Positions 26,526 to 34,770 of a stretch of DNA of 64,000 nucleotides are shown here, piece after piece (within the stretch, counting starts at the first letter, position 1; every line of letters begins with the position of its first letter). Source of the DNA: Roseovarius nanhaiticus (GTDB taxonomy: Bacteria > Pseudomonadota > Alphaproteobacteria > Rhodobacterales > Rhodobacteraceae); contig NZ_FTNV01000001.1 of the NCBI RefSeq assembly GCF_900156535.1, positions 1,674,001 to 1,738,000 of the forward strand, read 5' to 3'. Under the pieces are notes generated by a model. It was given only the letters and a program-made list of their open reading frames with translations, was not told the DNA's origin and did not search any database. Position numbers and translations under genes: made by a program.

Positions 26526-27848
26526 ATGGCCGAGCCAAAGAAGCTTTTCATCAAGACCTATGGTTGCCAGATGAATGTCTATGACAGCGAGCGCATGGCC
26601 GAGGCGATGGGCGGCGCGGGCTATACCGAGGTGGCGAGCGCCGATGAGGCGGACATGATCCTGCTCAACACCTGCCATATCCGGGAGAAGGCCGCCGAAA
26701 AGGTCTATTCCGAACTGGGGCGGTTTCGCGATCTGAAAGAGGCCAAGCCGGACCTCAAGATCGGCGTTGCGGGCTGCGTCGCACAGGCCGAGGGCGCCGA
26801 GATCATGCGGCGCCAGCCGCTGGTCGATCTGGTGGTCGGCCCGCAAAGTTATCACCGCCTGCCCGAGATGGAGGCCAAGTTGCGCCAAGGCGGCACCGCG
26901 CTGGACACGGATTTCCCCGAAGAGGACAAGTTCGAGAAGCTGGCCCGCCGCCCCAAGGCCCGCCGCGCCCCCGCCGCGTTCCTGACCGTGCAGGAGGGAT
27001 GTGACAAGTTCTGCGCCTTCTGTGTGGTGCCCTATACCCGCGGCGCCGAAAGCTCGCGCCCCGCGCAGCGCGTCATCGACGAGGCCAAGGATCTGGTCGA
27101 ACGCGGCGTGCGAGAGATCACCTTGCTGGGCCAGAATGTGAATGCTTATCACGGGGCAGGGCCCAAGGGCGAGGATTGGACATTGGCCCAGCTGATCTGG
27201 GCGCTGAACGATGTGGACGGGCTGGAGCGGATCCGCTTTACCACGAGCCATCCCAACGACATGGGTGATGATTTGATCGAGGCGCATGGCACTTGCGCCA
27301 AGCTGATGCCCTATCTGCATTTGCCGGTCCAATCGGGCAGCGACCGCATTCTAAAGCGTATGAACCGAAGCCACACCGCCGAGAGTTATATCCGTCTGAT
27401 CGAGCGCATCCGCGCCGCACGGCCCGACCTTCTGCTGTCCGGCGATTTCATCGTCGGCTTTCCCGAAGAAACCGAGGCCGATTTTCAGGCGACGCTCGAT
27501 CTGATCGAGGAGGTCCGCTACGGGCAGGCCTATTCGTTCAAATACTCCACCCGCCCCGGCACCCCCGCGGCCGAGCGCGCGCAGGTCGATGGTGCGCAAG
27601 CGACCGAGCGACTCCAGCGCCTCCAAGCCCTCTTGGGCCGGCAGCAGCGCGAAATCCAAGAGAGCATGGTGGGCCGTGAGGTGGACGTGCTCTTCGAACG
27701 CGCCGGGCGCCAGCCGGGGCAGATGGTGGGCAAGTCGCAATATCTGCACGCCGTTCATGCGGCCGCTCCCGATGCGCGGCCTGGCGACATGGCCCGCGTG
27801 CGCGTGACCGGATCCGCGACCAATTCCCTGGCCGGAACCCTGATCTGA
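26526..27848 (+). CDS. miaB: tRNA-2-methylthio-N6-dimethylallyladenosine synthase
   Basis: A 440-residue radical-SAM methylthiotransferase that adds a methylthio group to i6A37 of tRNAs. The N-terminal auxiliary cluster domain has [20 protein letters not shown] and AGCVAQAEG (three Cys). The radical-SAM motif is [10 protein letters not shown], and a C-terminal TRAM domain follows. GGAGG precedes the ATG at 26526. In alphaproteobacteria miaB usually precedes phoH-ybeY-corC-lnt; here an OmpA/lipoprotein pair separates it from phoH. Confidence 0.97.
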   Translation: MAEPKKLFIKTYGCQMNVYDSERMAEAMGGAGYTEVASADEADMILLNTCHIREKAAEKVYSELGRFRDLKEAKPDLKIGVAGCVAQAEGAEIMRRQPLVDLVVGPQSYHRLPEMEAKLRQGGTALDTDFPEEDKFEKLARRPKARRAPAAFLTVQEGCDKFCAFCVVPYTRGAESSRPAQRVIDEAKDLVERGVREITLLGQNVNAYHGAGPKGEDWTLAQLIWALNDVDGLERIRFTTSHPNDMGDDLIEAHGTCAKLMPYLHLPVQSGSDRILKRMNRSHTAESYIRLIERIRAARPDLLLSGDFIVGFPEETEADFQATLDLIEEVRYGQAYSFKYSTRPGTPAAERAQVDGAQATERLQRLQALLGRQQREIQESMVGREVDVLFERAGRQPGQMVGKSQYLHAVHAAAPDARPGDMARVRVTGSATNSLAGTLI

Positions 27849-27863
27849 GAACTCGCCTGAAAG

Positions 27864-27878
27864 GCGCCCAACGGGCGC
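27864..27878 (-). terminator. Weak terminator-like hairpin after a candidate microprotein
   Basis: On the minus strand GCGCCC, loop GTT, GGGCGC is followed by CTTT. It begins 7 bp after the stop of the 29-codon frame at 27886-27975. The T-run is short, so the call is tentative. Confidence 0.4.
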
Positions 27879-27885
27879 GAATCGC

Positions 27886-27975
27886 TTACGCAAGGTGACG
27901 CTGGGTCAGGCGCTTCATGTGGTGCACCCGCGCGGCTTTGCCACGATACTTGGGTCGTCGGTGCCCTTGCGGCAT
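27886..27975 (-). CDS. Candidate 29-residue basic microprotein
   Basis: A short frame from ATG at 27975 to TAA at 27886 encodes a strongly basic peptide that starts MPQGHRRPKYRGKAAR and contains VHHMKRLTQRH. There are four histidines, nine Lys/Arg and no acidic residues, the composition of a nucleic-acid or ribosome-binding peptide. Third-position G/C is about 70 percent, compatible with coding but a little lower than in neighbours. The ribosome site is weak (GTGAAG at 9 bases). A hairpin follows it. It lies antisense in the miaB-OmpA gap, and I recognise no family. Confidence 0.35.
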   Translation of the reverse strand: MPQGHRRPKYRGKAARVHHMKRLTQRHLA

Positions 27976-28107
27976 GTATTTATACTTCACAAGGTCCGAT
28001 AAGCTGCTAAGGTCCATGCATAATCAAATGTTTGGGCGATGTTTATTTCGGCAGCGCCCGGATGGGGGAACAGTAAAAGGATTTTGGGTGTGACGGGAAG
28101 ACTTGCA

Positions 28108-28680
28108 ATGTCGCTCCGCAAGGCGATGGGGGCATGTGCCGCCGTCGCGCTTGGTGGGGCTGTCGCGCTGACGGGCGCAGTGACGGGCGGGGCTGCCTCC
28201 GCACAGCAGACCACGGTCGTTGGCGAGAGCTATGTGCCAACAATTTGGGTTGATCCCGACGGGTGCGAGCATTGGGTCATGGATGATGGCTGGGAGGGCT
28301 ACATGTCGCCCCACACGAACCGCCAGGGTATCCCGGTCTGCCGCCGGGGTAATGTCTGCGGCGTTATGAATTCGGATCAGCTTTTTCATACGGACAGCGC
28401 GAAAATCAGCAGCCATGGCCGCAACTACCTGGCGAATTTCTTTCGCCAAACAGGTGCGGTGTCGTACATCATCACGGGCCACACCGACAGCCGCGCCTCG
28501 GATGAGTACAACATGAACCTGTCGCTGCGCCGCGCGAATGCCGTCGCACGGATCGCCCAGCAGACTGGCGTGCGTATCGCCGATGTCCGCGGCTATGGCG
28601 AGCGGATGCCCAAGGTCTCGAACAGCACCGCCGCCGGGATGCAGCAGAACCGCCGCGTCGAAATCATCTGCATCCGCTGA
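28108..28680 (+). CDS. OmpA-family periplasmic/outer-membrane protein with N-terminal Cys module
   Basis: A 190-residue secreted protein. The signal peptide is followed by a short module at residues 46-78 (IWVDPDGCEHWVMDDGWEGY then GIPVC, Cys53 and Cys78). A C-terminal OmpA-like peptidoglycan-binding domain has ITGHTDSRASDEYNMNLSLR and NRRVEI. The beta-barrel of true OmpA is missing, so it probably tethers to the cell wall. A GTG at 28090 with AAGGA upstream is an alternative start. The same module occurs in the lipoprotein encoded 12 bp downstream, which suggests the two proteins act together. Confidence 0.85.
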   Translation: MSLRKAMGACAAVALGGAVALTGAVTGGAASAQQTTVVGESYVPTIWVDPDGCEHWVMDDGWEGYMSPHTNRQGIPVCRRGNVCGVMNSDQLFHTDSAKISSHGRNYLANFFRQTGAVSYIITGHTDSRASDEYNMNLSLRRANAVARIAQQTGVRIADVRGYGERMPKVSNSTAAGMQQNRRVEIICIR

Positions 28681-28692
28681 GGGGAATGACCA

Positions 28693-28992
28693 ATGAAAAG
28701 CGCTAAAATCGCCCTCCTCCTGTGTGCCGCCGTGGGCCTTGCGGCCTGTGATGCACCCAAGAAGGACAAGACTGTAGATCGCGGCCTGGATCGCAAGCAT
28801 CTGAGCCAGCTCAAGGCCGGTGTCTGGATCGATCCCAATGGCTGCGACCACTGGATCATCGACGACGGGGCCGAAGGCTACCTGTCGCAGCGTCTGGACA
28901 AATACGGCAAGCCGGTCTGCTCGGGGACTGCGCCGCCCAACACGGCTACGGGCGCCTATAAGGCCGGCTCGACCGTCACGGATCCGGTCTGA
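28693..28992 (+). CDS. Small lipoprotein sharing the Cys module of the OmpA-like protein
   Basis: A 99-residue lipoprotein with signal KIALLLCAAVGLAAC (lipobox LAAC, Cys19). Residues 45-76 read WIDPNGCDHWIIDDGAEGYL and later GKPVC, matching the module in the upstream OmpA-family protein with the same 25-residue spacing between the two cysteines (Cys51, Cys76). The tail is Thr/Ala/Pro-rich. It is 12 bp downstream of the OmpA-like gene, on the same transcript, and is followed by a strong terminator. Function unknown; an envelope complex is inferred. Confidence 0.75.
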   Translation: MKSAKIALLLCAAVGLAACDAPKKDKTVDRGLDRKHLSQLKAGVWIDPNGCDHWIIDDGAEGYLSQRLDKYGKPVCSGTAPPNTATGAYKAGSTVTDPV

Positions 28993-29035
28993 TCTTTGGG
29001 CTGATACGAACGGGCCTGGTGTTTGGGCAAGATTG

Positions 29036-29065
29036 CCGCGCGCTCCTTCGGGGCGCGCGGTTTTT
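29036..29065 (+). terminator. Terminator of the OmpA-like/lipoprotein operon
   Basis: An 8-bp CCGCGCGC / GCGCGCGG stem is followed by five T residues, about 45 bp after the lipoprotein stop. It separates this pair from phoH. Confidence 0.85.
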
Positions 29066-29186
29066 CATGTGCGGGGCGGCGCGTGCGAAATCACGCCGCA
29101 GCTGCACGATCGCGCCTTGCACGCCGACGTCCAACTTGGCACGGTTGCAAGGATACTTCATCGCACCACCCAAAGCGGAGACCTGA

Positions 29187-30212
29187 TTGGCCAGCACCAA
29201 CGCGCCCGGCGCCCCCGAAGCGGGCGATCTGCACCACCAGATCGTCGAATTTCCCGACAATTTTCTGCTGATCGACCTCTGCGGTGAGCATGATCGCAAC
29301 ATCGCCCAGATCGAGCGTCAGCTTGAGGTGCAGATTCTGCGCCGCGGCAATCAATTGGACGTTCACGGCGACGCGGCGCAGGTCGCGGGCGCCGTTCAGG
29401 TGCTTCAGGCGCTCTACGAGCGGCTGGAGACCGGCAAAGAGCTTGAGCAGGGCGATATCGACCGCGAGATGCGCATGGGCGGCGGCATGGGCGCGTCCTC
29501 GGCCGAGGAGCGCGCGGCGCCCGAGAACGGTGACCAGCTGGAAATGTTCCATGGCGGGCGGGTCGAGATCAAGACCCGCAAGAAGCTGGTCGAGCCGCGC
29601 ACCGAGGCGCAAAAGGCCTATGTCCGCTCGCTCTTCGACAAGGAAATGGCCTTTGGCATCGGCCCCGCGGGCACGGGCAAGACCTATCTGGCGGTCGCTG
29701 TCGGCGTGTCGATGTTCATCGAGGGCCATGTCGACAAGATCATCCTGGCGCGGCCTGCCGTCGAGGCGGGCGAGAAGCTGGGCTATCTGCCCGGCGACAT
29801 GAAGGAGAAGGTCGATCCCTACATGCAGCCGCTCTACGACGCGCTGAACGACTTTCTGCCGGGCAAGCAGCTGGCCAAGCTGATCGAGGACAAGAAGATC
29901 GAGATCGCGCCGCTGGCCTTCATGCGGGGCCGCACGCTGGCCCGCGCCTTCGTGGTGCTGGACGAGGCGCAGAACGCCACGTCAATGCAGATGAAGATGT
30001 TCCTGACCCGGCTGGGCGAAGGCTCTCGCATGGTGATCACCGGGGACCGCACCCAGATCGACCTGCCGCGCGGCGTGGCTTCGGGGCTTCATGACGCCGA
30101 GCGCCTGCTGAGCGATATCCCCAAGATCAGCTTCAACTATTTCACCGCCAAGGACGTCGTGCGCCATCCGCTCGTCGCGGCCATCATCGAGGCGTATGAA
30201 GCCGATGGGTGA
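29187..30212 (+). CDS. phoH: PhoH-like ATPase
   Basis: A 341-residue protein with an N-terminal KH-like segment (about residues 20-80) and a C-terminal PhoH P-loop ATPase. Walker A is GIGPAGTGKTYLAVAVG, Walker B is FVVLDEAQNAT, and GDRTQIDLPRG follows. PhoH2/PhoL-type proteins are linked to RNA processing together with YbeY. The start is TTG at 29187 with GGAG upstream. It begins the phoH-ybeY-corC-lnt series conserved in alphaproteobacteria. Confidence 0.93.
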   Translation: MASTNAPGAPEAGDLHHQIVEFPDNFLLIDLCGEHDRNIAQIERQLEVQILRRGNQLDVHGDAAQVAGAVQVLQALYERLETGKELEQGDIDREMRMGGGMGASSAEERAAPENGDQLEMFHGGRVEIKTRKKLVEPRTEAQKAYVRSLFDKEMAFGIGPAGTGKTYLAVAVGVSMFIEGHVDKIILARPAVEAGEKLGYLPGDMKEKVDPYMQPLYDALNDFLPGKQLAKLIEDKKIEIAPLAFMRGRTLARAFVVLDEAQNATSMQMKMFLTRLGEGSRMVITGDRTQIDLPRGVASGLHDAERLLSDIPKISFNYFTAKDVVRHPLVAAIIEAYEADG

Positions 30213-30228
30213 TCGCGGCGCCTTGATG

Positions 30229-30248
30229 CGGAAAACGGGCGTTTTCCG
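30229..30248. repeat. Perfect 9-bp inverted repeat between phoH and ybeY
   Basis: The arms CGGAAAACG / CGTTTTCCG have a 2-base spacer. It has no T-run and lies within the phoH-ybeY gap (69 bp), so it may be an mRNA processing or stabilising hairpin rather than a terminator. Confidence 0.6.
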
Positions 30249-30281
30249 GGCCGGACTGCACGCGCAATCTTTGGTCACGCC

Positions 30282-30770
30282 ATGGTGATGGACGTCATGA
30301 TCGAGGACCGGCGCTGGCGCGCGCTGGAACTGGAAGCGCTGGCCGAAGCGTCCGCACGCGCCACGCTACGTCACCTCGATCTCGATCCCAAAGCGTTCGA
30401 GATCAGCCTTTTGGCCTGCAACGATGCCCGGATCGCCGCGCTGAACGAGGATTTCCGCGGCAAACCGCAGCCCACCAATGTGCTGAGCTGGCCCAGCGAA
30501 GAGCGCGGCGCGGGCAAGGCGGGGCAGGCGCCCGCTCTGCCCTCCGAGGGGGGCGATCCCGAGCTGGGCGATATCGCCATCGCCTACGAGACCTGCGCGC
30601 GCGAGGCCGAGGCTGGCGGGAAAACGCTGGCCGATCACGCCTCGCATCTGATCGTGCATGCGGTGCTGCACCTCTTGGGGTATGATCACATTCGTGACGA
30701 AGATGCCACGTTGATGGAGGCCTGCGAGGTTGCCATCCTTGGCAAACTGGGCATAGCTGACCCATATTGA
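30282..30770 (+). CDS. ybeY: Endoribonuclease YbeY (rRNA maturation factor)
   Basis: A 162-residue metal-dependent endoribonuclease needed for 16S rRNA 3'-end processing and ribosome quality control. The zinc-binding motif is complete in HLIVHAVLHLLGYDH (three His). An insertion of about 15 residues (ERGAGKAGQAPALPSEGGDP) lies in the loop between PTNVLSWPSEE and LGDIAIAYE, as in other Rhodobacterales. An ATG six bases further is also possible. It lies between phoH and corC, its conserved neighbours. Confidence 0.94.
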   Translation: MVMDVMIEDRRWRALELEALAEASARATLRHLDLDPKAFEISLLACNDARIAALNEDFRGKPQPTNVLSWPSEERGAGKAGQAPALPSEGGDPELGDIAIAYETCAREAEAGGKTLADHASHLIVHAVLHLLGYDHIRDEDATLMEACEVAILGKLGIADPY

Positions 30771-30822
30771 GACATGGTAGTAGGCGCGACTGCGCCTCGG
30801 TAAGAATTTGGATTTAGGACGC

Positions 30823-31719
30823 ATGGGCGATAGTACGGACGCATCCTCTAGCGCAGCGCAAGGCGCGCAGCCGGCACGGCCAACAGAGGACGACGAGAAT
30901 AACGGATTTTTCAGGCGCATTTTCGGCGCCTTCTCGACCAACGAAGAGGACGCACCCGAAGAGGACGGCGGAATGCCTCAGAGCCCGCGCGACCCGCGCG
31001 GTCTGATCAATCTGCGCGACAAGGTGGTCGAGGACGTGGCCATTCCCAAGGCGGATATCGTCTCGATTCCGGCGACCATCACCCAAGGCGAGCTGGTCCA
31101 CGTCTTTCGGGACAGCGGCATGACGCGCCTGCCGGTCTATGAGGGCACGCTCGACTCGCCCATCGGATTTGTCCATCTCAAGGATTTCGCGCTGCGCCAT
31201 GGCTTCAACGGGGATGCCGAAGACGCGTTCGTTCTGGCCGATATGCTGCGCCCGCTGCTATACGTGCCGCCCTCCATGCGCATCGGCGTTCTGCTGCAGA
31301 AAATGCAGACGGACCGGCGCCACATGGCCCTCGTCATCGACGAGTATGGCGGCGTTGACGGTCTTGTGACCATCGAGGATCTGATCGAGCAGGTCCTGGG
31401 CGAGATCGAGGACGAGCACGATATCGGCGAGGATGATTACTGGACCGAGGAAAAGCCCGGCTGCTACGTCGCTCTGGCCAAGACGCCGCTGGAAGAGTTC
31501 GAGGGCGAAATCGGCCAATCGCTGACAGACCACGACGATGTCGACGAAGAAGAGATCGACACGCTGGGCGGGCTGGTCTTCATGCTGCTGGGCCGGGTGC
31601 CCGTGCGCGGCGAAGTGGTCGAACATCCGGGCGGTATCGTCTTTGAGGTGATCGACGCCGACCCGCGCCGCATCAAGCGGATGCGCGTGCGCGTGCCTTA
31701 TGCGGGCGCGCATGCCTGA
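30823..31719 (+). CDS. Hemolysin-family/CorC protein (CBS and transporter-associated domains)
   Basis: A 298-residue soluble protein with two CBS domains in the middle (VEDVAIPKADIVSIPATIT; MALVIDEYGGVDGLVTIEDL) and a C-terminal CorC_HlyC domain ending RRIKRMRVRVP. The DUF21 membrane domain is absent, as in E. coli CorC/YbeX, which is linked to magnesium/cobalt homeostasis and to ribosome quality. A Ser/Ala/Glu-rich N-terminal leader is variable. The ATG at 30823 is preferred over TTG at 30808. The stop overlaps the lnt start by 8 bp. Confidence 0.9.
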   Translation: MGDSTDASSSAAQGAQPARPTEDDENNGFFRRIFGAFSTNEEDAPEEDGGMPQSPRDPRGLINLRDKVVEDVAIPKADIVSIPATITQGELVHVFRDSGMTRLPVYEGTLDSPIGFVHLKDFALRHGFNGDAEDAFVLADMLRPLLYVPPSMRIGVLLQKMQTDRRHMALVIDEYGGVDGLVTIEDLIEQVLGEIEDEHDIGEDDYWTEEKPGCYVALAKTPLEEFEGEIGQSLTDHDDVDEEEIDTLGGLVFMLLGRVPVRGEVVEHPGGIVFEVIDADPRRIKRMRVRVPYAGAHA

Positions 31720-33256
31720 CACGGCACGGCGCCGAGGATGGGCAAATCGGTGGAGCAGGGCGGCGCCGTTGGCTCTGGCTTGTGCGCTGGGTGCCGTCGC
31801 CGCGCTAGGGCAGGCGCCCTGGTCGCTTTGGCCGCTCAGTATCGCCGCTTTTGCCGGGCTATATGGCCTCTACATCCGCGCCGCCACATGGCGCCGCGCC
31901 GCATGGCTTGGACTGGCGGGCGGCGCCGGCTATTTCGCGCTGGCGCTTAGCTGGATCGTCGAGCCTTTCCTGATCGACATCGCACGCCACGGCTGGATGG
32001 CACCTTTCGCGCTGCTCTTATCGGCCGTCGGCTTCGCGCTTTTCTGGGCGCTGGCGCAGGGGGTGGCACGGGCGTTGATGCCTGGCGGCGTGGGATGGAT
32101 GCGGGGTGCGGCCTTGGTCTGGATCGCTTCCCTGACCCTCTGCGAGGCGCTGCGCGGCTGGCTTCTTACCGGCTTTCCCTGGGCGCAACCGGGCCATGCG
32201 CTGATTGATACGGCTATGCTGGGTTGGTCTGCGGTGGGCGGGGCGCTGCCGCTGACGGCGCTTGTGCTGGGCGCCGCTGTGGCGCTCTGGCACGTGGCGC
32301 GTGGCCGCCGCCTGATGGGGGCTGCGGCGCTGGCGGGCTTTGCCGCGCTCTATGCGGTGGCTCCGATGCTGGACCGGGCGCCTGCGCCGGCGGCGGACGC
32401 GCCCATCATCCGCATCGTGCAGCCGAACGTGCCGCAGGAGCAGAAATGGGATCCGGCCTATATGGGCTTTCACTATGACCGCCAGATGGATCTGACGGCG
32501 GCGCCGGGCACTCCCGATCTGATCGTCTGGCCGGAAACCGCGCTGCCGGTGCTGCTGAACCGCGCCGAAGAGACGCTGCGCGATATCGCGGCTGCGGCGC
32601 GGGGCGTGCCCATGGTGCTGGGCGTACAGCGGGCCGATGGCGCGCGCTACTACAATTCGATGATCCTGACGGATGGCGCGGGCCGGCAGACCGCACTTTA
32701 TGACAAGCACCACCTCGTCCCGTTCGGCGAATACATGCCCCTTGGCGATCTGGCGGCGCGCTTTGGCCTTCGCGGCCTCGCCCAGCAATATGGCAACGGC
32801 TATTCGGCGGGTCCGGGGCCGCAGATGATGGATCTGGGTGCGCTGGGGCGCGCGGTGCCGCTGATCTGCTACGAGGGCGTCTTTGCCCGCGATGTGGCGG
32901 GCGCGCCGGGACGGGCCGACATGCTGCTGCTGCTCACCAATGACGCGTGGTTCGGCGAGGTGTCAGGCCCCTATCAGCATCTGGCGCAAGCGCGGTTGCG
33001 CAGCGCCGAGCAGGGGCTGCCGATGATCCGCGCGGCCAATACCGGCGTCTCGGCCATGATCGACGCGGCGGGGCAGATCACCGCGCAGATCTCGCTGGGC
33101 GAGGCGGGCTATATCGACGCCGCGCTGCCGCCGCCCGCGCCGCCCACGCCCTATGCCCGCACCGGCGACTGGCCCGCGCTATTGCTGCTTGCGCTGATGG
33201 CCATCGTGCCTGCGGCGCTGCAACGCAGGAAGAATAGGACCTTGCCCACTGCTTAG
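31712..33256 (+). CDS. lnt: Apolipoprotein N-acyltransferase
   Basis: A 514-residue inner-membrane enzyme that adds the third acyl chain to the N-terminal cysteine of lipoproteins. The N-terminal half has about seven hydrophobic helices. The C-terminal half is a nitrilase-like domain with Glu in LIVWPETALP, Lys in LYDKHHLVPFGEYMPLG and the nucleophile in PLICYEGVF. A final membrane helix ends the protein. The ATG at 31712 overlaps corC by 8 bp; ATG at 31700 is an alternative. The window encodes many lipoproteins that would be its substrates. Confidence 0.95.
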   Translation: MPDTARRRGWANRWSRAAPLALACALGAVAALGQAPWSLWPLSIAAFAGLYGLYIRAATWRRAAWLGLAGGAGYFALALSWIVEPFLIDIARHGWMAPFALLLSAVGFALFWALAQGVARALMPGGVGWMRGAALVWIASLTLCEALRGWLLTGFPWAQPGHALIDTAMLGWSAVGGALPLTALVLGAAVALWHVARGRRLMGAAALAGFAALYAVAPMLDRAPAPAADAPIIRIVQPNVPQEQKWDPAYMGFHYDRQMDLTAAPGTPDLIVWPETALPVLLNRAEETLRDIAAAARGVPMVLGVQRADGARYYNSMILTDGAGRQTALYDKHHLVPFGEYMPLGDLAARFGLRGLAQQYGNGYSAGPGPQMMDLGALGRAVPLICYEGVFARDVAGAPGRADMLLLLTNDAWFGEVSGPYQHLAQARLRSAEQGLPMIRAANTGVSAMIDAAGQITAQISLGEAGYIDAALPPPAPPTPYARTGDWPALLLLALMAIVPAALQRRKNRTLPTA

Positions 33257-33297
33257 CGATTGACCTTGGCCCTCGGGGCGGTCTACGCACAGCGATA

Positions 33298-33343
33298 CCC
33301 GTCGCAACGGCTTCCTGGCGCGGCGGGATTACATAATGGAGCG
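33298..33343 (+). promoter_or_regulatory. SAM/SAH riboswitch controlling metK translation
   Basis: The leader forms an 8-bp stem (CCCGTCGC at 33298-33305 with GCGGCGGG at 33320-33327). Its loop has the conserved CAACGGCTTCCTGGCG core, and TGGAGC at 33337-33342 pairs back to the loop GCTTCC as a pseudoknot. This matches the SAM/SAH riboswitch known upstream of metK in Rhodobacterales. The pseudoknot strand contains GGAG, the ribosome-binding site 7 bases before the metK ATG, so ligand binding should hide it and lower SAM synthase translation. Confidence 0.9.
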
Positions 33344-33348
33344 ATTTC

Positions 33349-34545
33349 ATGACACGACAGAACTATACACTGACCTCCGAGTCCGTCTCGGAAGGGCATC
33401 CCGACAAGGTGTGCGACCGGATCTCCGACGCGGTATTGGACGCGTTCCTGACGGTAGAGCCCGAGGCGCGCGTGGCCGCCGAGACCTTTGCCACCACCAA
33501 TCGTGTCGTGATCGGTGGCGAGGTGCGTCTGCGCGACGAGGATCAACTGATCAAGCTGCGCGACAGCATGGCCGGGATCGTGCGCGACTGCGTCAAGGAT
33601 ATCGGCTACGAGCAGGACAAGTTTCACTGGAAGACTCTGGAGGTCACGAACCTGCTGCACGCGCAGTCCGTAGACATCGCGCAAGGCGTCGATGCGTCGA
33701 GCAACAAGGACGAGGGCGCGGGCGATCAGGGCATCATGTTCGGCTACGCCACACGCGAGACCGAAGAGCTGATGCCGGCGCCCATCCATTTCAGCCATGC
33801 GATCCTGCGCCGGCTGGCTGAGGTGCGCAAGGATGGCAGCGAGCCACTGCTGCAGCCCGACGCCAAGAGCCAGCTCTCGGTCGTCTATGAGGGCGGCAAG
33901 CCGTCGCATATCAGCTCGGTCGTGCTGAGCACGCAGCACAACCGCCATGACGCGCAGGGCAAGGAACTGACGCCGCGCGACGTGCGCGACATTGTCGAGC
34001 CCTACATTCGCGACGTGCTGCCCGATGGCTGGCTGCGGGACGAGACGGAATGGCACGTGAACCCGACCGGCGTTTTCGTCATTGGTGGGCCGGATGGGGA
34101 TGCAGGCCTGACGGGCCGCAAGATCATCGTCGACACTTATGGCGGTGCCGCGCCGCACGGTGGCGGCGCGTTCTCGGGCAAGGATCCGACCAAGGTCGAC
34201 CGCTCGGCCGCCTATGCCGCGCGCTACCTGGCCAAGAATGTCGTGGCCGCGGGCATGGCCGAGAAATGCACAATCCAGCTGAGCTACGCGATCGGCGTGT
34301 CGAAGCCCTTGTCGATCTATGCCGAAACGCACGGCACCGGCGAGGTCGCGCCCGAAGCCATCGAAAAGGCGATCCGCGAGTGCATGGATCTCAGCCCGCG
34401 CGGCATCCGCGAGCACCTGTCGCTGAACCAGGCGATTTACCAGCGCACGGCGGCCTACGGTCATTTCGGCCGCGCGCCCGAGGCCGATGGTGGCTTCAGC
34501 TGGGAGCGCACGGATCTGGTGGACCGGCTGAAAGCCTGCGTCTGA
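33349..34545 (+). CDS. metK: S-adenosylmethionine synthase
   Basis: A 398-residue enzyme that makes SAM from methionine and ATP. It shows [19 protein letters not shown] at the N-terminus, the ATP-binding hexapeptide-like [12 protein letters not shown] and the phosphate loop [19 protein letters not shown]. It is directly preceded by a SAM/SAH riboswitch whose pseudoknot covers its ribosome site, giving product feedback at translation. The length is normal (about 390). It lies between lnt and trmB, its conserved neighbours. Confidence 0.97.
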   Translation: MTRQNYTLTSESVSEGHPDKVCDRISDAVLDAFLTVEPEARVAAETFATTNRVVIGGEVRLRDEDQLIKLRDSMAGIVRDCVKDIGYEQDKFHWKTLEVTNLLHAQSVDIAQGVDASSNKDEGAGDQGIMFGYATRETEELMPAPIHFSHAILRRLAEVRKDGSEPLLQPDAKSQLSVVYEGGKPSHISSVVLSTQHNRHDAQGKELTPRDVRDIVEPYIRDVLPDGWLRDETEWHVNPTGVFVIGGPDGDAGLTGRKIIVDTYGGAAPHGGGAFSGKDPTKVDRSAAYAARYLAKNVVAAGMAEKCTIQLSYAIGVSKPLSIYAETHGTGEVAPEAIEKAIRECMDLSPRGIREHLSLNQAIYQRTAAYGHFGRAPEADGGFSWERTDLVDRLKACV

Positions 34546-34770
34546 GCGCAGCCAGACGGACTGCGCTGACGCGTAGGCTGAATATTTTGGAGCGGCGGCC
34601 CCTGGCGGGGCCGCCGCTGCGCGTTTGGGGGCTGCGTGCTGCGCCTGCGCCGGCGAGGGCGCTGCTGGCGATTTCGGGAGCCTCCGGCGGGGATATTTTC
34701 GGCAAGAAGAACGGGAGGGAGGGCGAGGCGATCTTGCGCCCCTTGGCGCGGCGCGCTAGTGCCTCTGGCC
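34546..34770. other. metK-trmB intergenic region with a repeat-element variant
   Basis: About 225 bases without a credible gene. A variant of the recurring element (GGGGATATTTTCGGCAAGAA, 34689-34708) follows a GCCTCCGGCGGGG hairpin-like sequence, which probably acts as the metK terminator. Confidence 0.5.
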
